A stretch of 64,000 bases of DNA from Bacteroides mediterraneensis. Lineage in GTDB: Bacteria > Bacteroidota > Bacteroidia > Bacteroidales > Bacteroidaceae. Under the pieces are notes generated by a model that did not search any database, was not told the origin of the DNA, and saw only the letters and a list, made by a program, of their open reading frames with translations. The DNA lies in NCBI RefSeq assembly GCF_016900355.1, contig NZ_JACJKA010000003.1, positions 124,001 to 188,000 of the forward strand, in the 5' to 3' direction. Shown here piece by piece: positions 62,697 through 64,000 of the stretch (within the stretch, counting starts at the first letter, position 1; each line of letters opens with the position of its first letter). Position numbers and translations under genes: made by a program.

Positions 62697-64000
62697 ATGG
62701 AAACGTATAAACAAATCACACCCGAAATGATACAAGAGGATATCCGTTACCTGGAACTCCTCTCCCACGATTTTCCCAGCCTGGCTGCTGCCAGTACGGA
62801 AATCATCAACCTGGAAGCCATCCTCAACCTGCCAAAAGGTACAGAACATTTTCTGGCCGACCTTCACGGAGAGTATGAAGCCTTCCAGCACGTGCTCCGC
62901 AACGCTTCAGGAGCCATCAAGCGGAAAGTCAACGAGATTTTCGGCAACAACCTCCGCGAAATGGAGAAAAAGGAGCTTTGCACGTTGATTTATTATCCGG
63001 AACAGAAGCTGCAACTGGTGAAAGAAGTGGAAAAAGACCTGGTAGACTGGTATGTCATTACCTTGAACCAGCTGGTAAAAGTGTGCCAGAATGTTTCTTC
63101 CAAATATACCCGCTCAAAAGTCCGCAAGGCACTTCCCGAAGAATTCTCCTACATCATCCAGGAGTTGCTTCACGAAAGTTCCATGGACCCCAACAAGCAG
63201 GCCTACATCAATGTCATTATCCGCACCATCATCGATACCCGGCGTGCCGATGACTTCATCATCGCCATGTGCAACCTGATTCAACGGCTGACCATCGACT
63301 CCCTGCACATTTTAGGAGATATTTTCGACCGTGGTCCCGGACCTCACATCATCATGGATACGCTCTGCGACTATCACAACTTCGACATCCAATGGGGAAA
63401 CCACGACATCCTGTGGATGGGAGCTGCTTCGGGCAACGACTGCTGCATTGCCAACGTACTCCGCCTGGCCATGCGCTACGGAAACCTCCCGGCACTGGAA
63501 GACGGTTACGGCATCAACCTGCTCCCGCTGGCAACCTTTGCCATGGAAGCATATGCCAACGACCCGTGTGAATATTTCGTGCCCAAAATAGCTCCGGAAA
63601 GCAGTACCTACAATGACAAGACCTTGCGACTCATCTCGCAGATGCACAAGGCCATCACCATCATACAGTTCAAGCTGGAAGCAGCCGCCATTCTCCGTCA
63701 TCCGGAATTTGAGATGAACGACCGCATGCTGCTGCACCACATCGACTTCAAACGGAAAGTATTCCAGCTCGACGGCAAAGACTACGAAATGCGCGACTGC
63801 CTGTTCCCAACTGTGGATCCGGAACATCCGTACCAGCTGACAGAAGAAGAACAGGAAATCGTGGAAAAACTGCACAATTCTTTCACTGGCAGCGAAAAAC
63901 TGCGCAAGCACATGAAGTGTCTATTCCGCTACGGCTGCATGTACAATGTCTGCAATTCCAACCTGCTTTTCCATGCCTCCATGCCGATGAACGCCGACGG
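62697..64000 (+). CDS. fbp: Fructose-1,6-bisphosphatase class 3 (3' end missing)
   Basis: 434 codons to the window edge; family members are about 650-670 aa, so roughly one third is outside. Metallophosphatase motifs are seen: HFLADLHGEYEAF near residue 52, LHILGDIFDRGPGPH near 200, and QWGNHDILWMGAA near 230. This is the Firmicutes/Bacteroidetes-type enzyme, a gluconeogenic phosphatase converting fructose-1,6-bisphosphate to fructose-6-phosphate. It starts 27 bp after the transporter gene, same strand. Confidence 0.95.
   Translation, partial: METYKQITPEMIQEDIRYLELLSHDFPSLAAASTEIINLEAILNLPKGTEHFLADLHGEYEAFQHVLRNASGAIKRKVNEIFGNNLREMEKKELCTLIYYPEQKLQLVKEVEKDLVDWYVITLNQLVKVCQNVSSKYTRSKVRKALPEEFSYIIQELLHESSMDPNKQAYINVIIRTIIDTRRADDFIIAMCNLIQRLTIDSLHILGDIFDRGPGPHIIMDTLCDYHNFDIQWGNHDILWMGAASGNDCCIANVLRLAMRYGNLPALEDGYGINLLPLATFAMEAYANDPCEYFVPKIAPESSTYNDKTLRLISQMHKAITIIQFKLEAAAILRHPEFEMNDRMLLHHIDFKRKVFQLDGKDYEMRDCLFPTVDPEHPYQLTEEEQEIVEKLHNSFTGSEKLRKHMKCLFRYGCMYNVCNSNLLFHASMPMNAD

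Overview
The window is chromosomal DNA from a gut Bacteroidales bacterium, most likely Bacteroides or Phocaeicola. The evidence is a SusC/SusD pair with a polysaccharide utilization locus, a fuc operon run by a GntR-type FucR, type III glutamine synthetase, class 3 fructose-1,6-bisphosphatase, LL-diaminopimelate aminotransferase, and promoters of the Bacteroidetes form (TTTG, 19-21 nt, TAnnTTTG). No rRNA, insertion sequence, prophage or CRISPR array is present. Gene density is high and most of the window is core metabolism.

Layout. 1-13150: a carbohydrate locus transcribed mainly leftward (SusC, SusD, a GH43-CBM6-GH8 fusion, an esterase, GH95 and the start of a further secreted protein off the left edge), with one GH43 lipoprotein on the opposite strand. 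The enzyme set fits a substituted (arabino)xylan with terminal alpha-L-galactose or fucose. No regulator of this locus is visible. 13450-14516: a palindrome array and a two-gene operon (membrane protein plus winged-helix regulator) that has two perfect operator-like palindromes. 14736-17887: a tri-haem cytochrome c peroxidase with a split ResB/CcsA maturation system. 18005-24286: L-fucose catabolism (fucR, fucI, fucA, fucK, fucP, without fucX). 24404-24743: a tRNA operon (Cys, Cys, Lys). 24907-26396: rmlA and rmlC. 26443-44000: housekeeping genes (GNAT-nitrilase fusion, a frameshifted dicarboxylate symporter, DjlA-like protein, YbaK, UvrA, LysM protein and barrel, ExoIII, DgkA, PAP2 phosphatase, CDF transporter, RarA). 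44209-64000: GlnRS, DUF368 transporter, Tpx, GDP-mannose synthesis, ThiD, FabD, a cytosolic GH13, an acyl-CoA ligase, a 16-residue-repeat outer-membrane protein, a Crp-type regulator, YitT, DapL, GSIII, an AspT/YidE-type transporter and partial Fbp.

How the genes work together. The xylan locus binds and imports oligosaccharides (SusC/D), trims side chains (GH43, GH95, esterase) and cuts xylo-oligosaccharides (GH8). If GH95 releases fucose, the fuc operon 15 kb away can catabolise it to lactaldehyde and DHAP. The cytochrome c maturation pair sits directly upstream of its probable haem-protein client.

The most unusual observation is a set of three arrays of short palindromes, all with a 22-bp period. 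Two (13450-13575 and 46028-46152) use the same AAACGC-AAGN-GCGTTT unit and share a right-hand flank. The third (29879-29944) uses a different AGTACT-based unit and forms the 3' end of a reading frame. All three lie at gene 3' ends. Other points worth a look are a probable small RNA gene at 43872-43961, an operator that exactly fills the -33/-7 spacer of its promoter, and a near-leaderless transporter gene.
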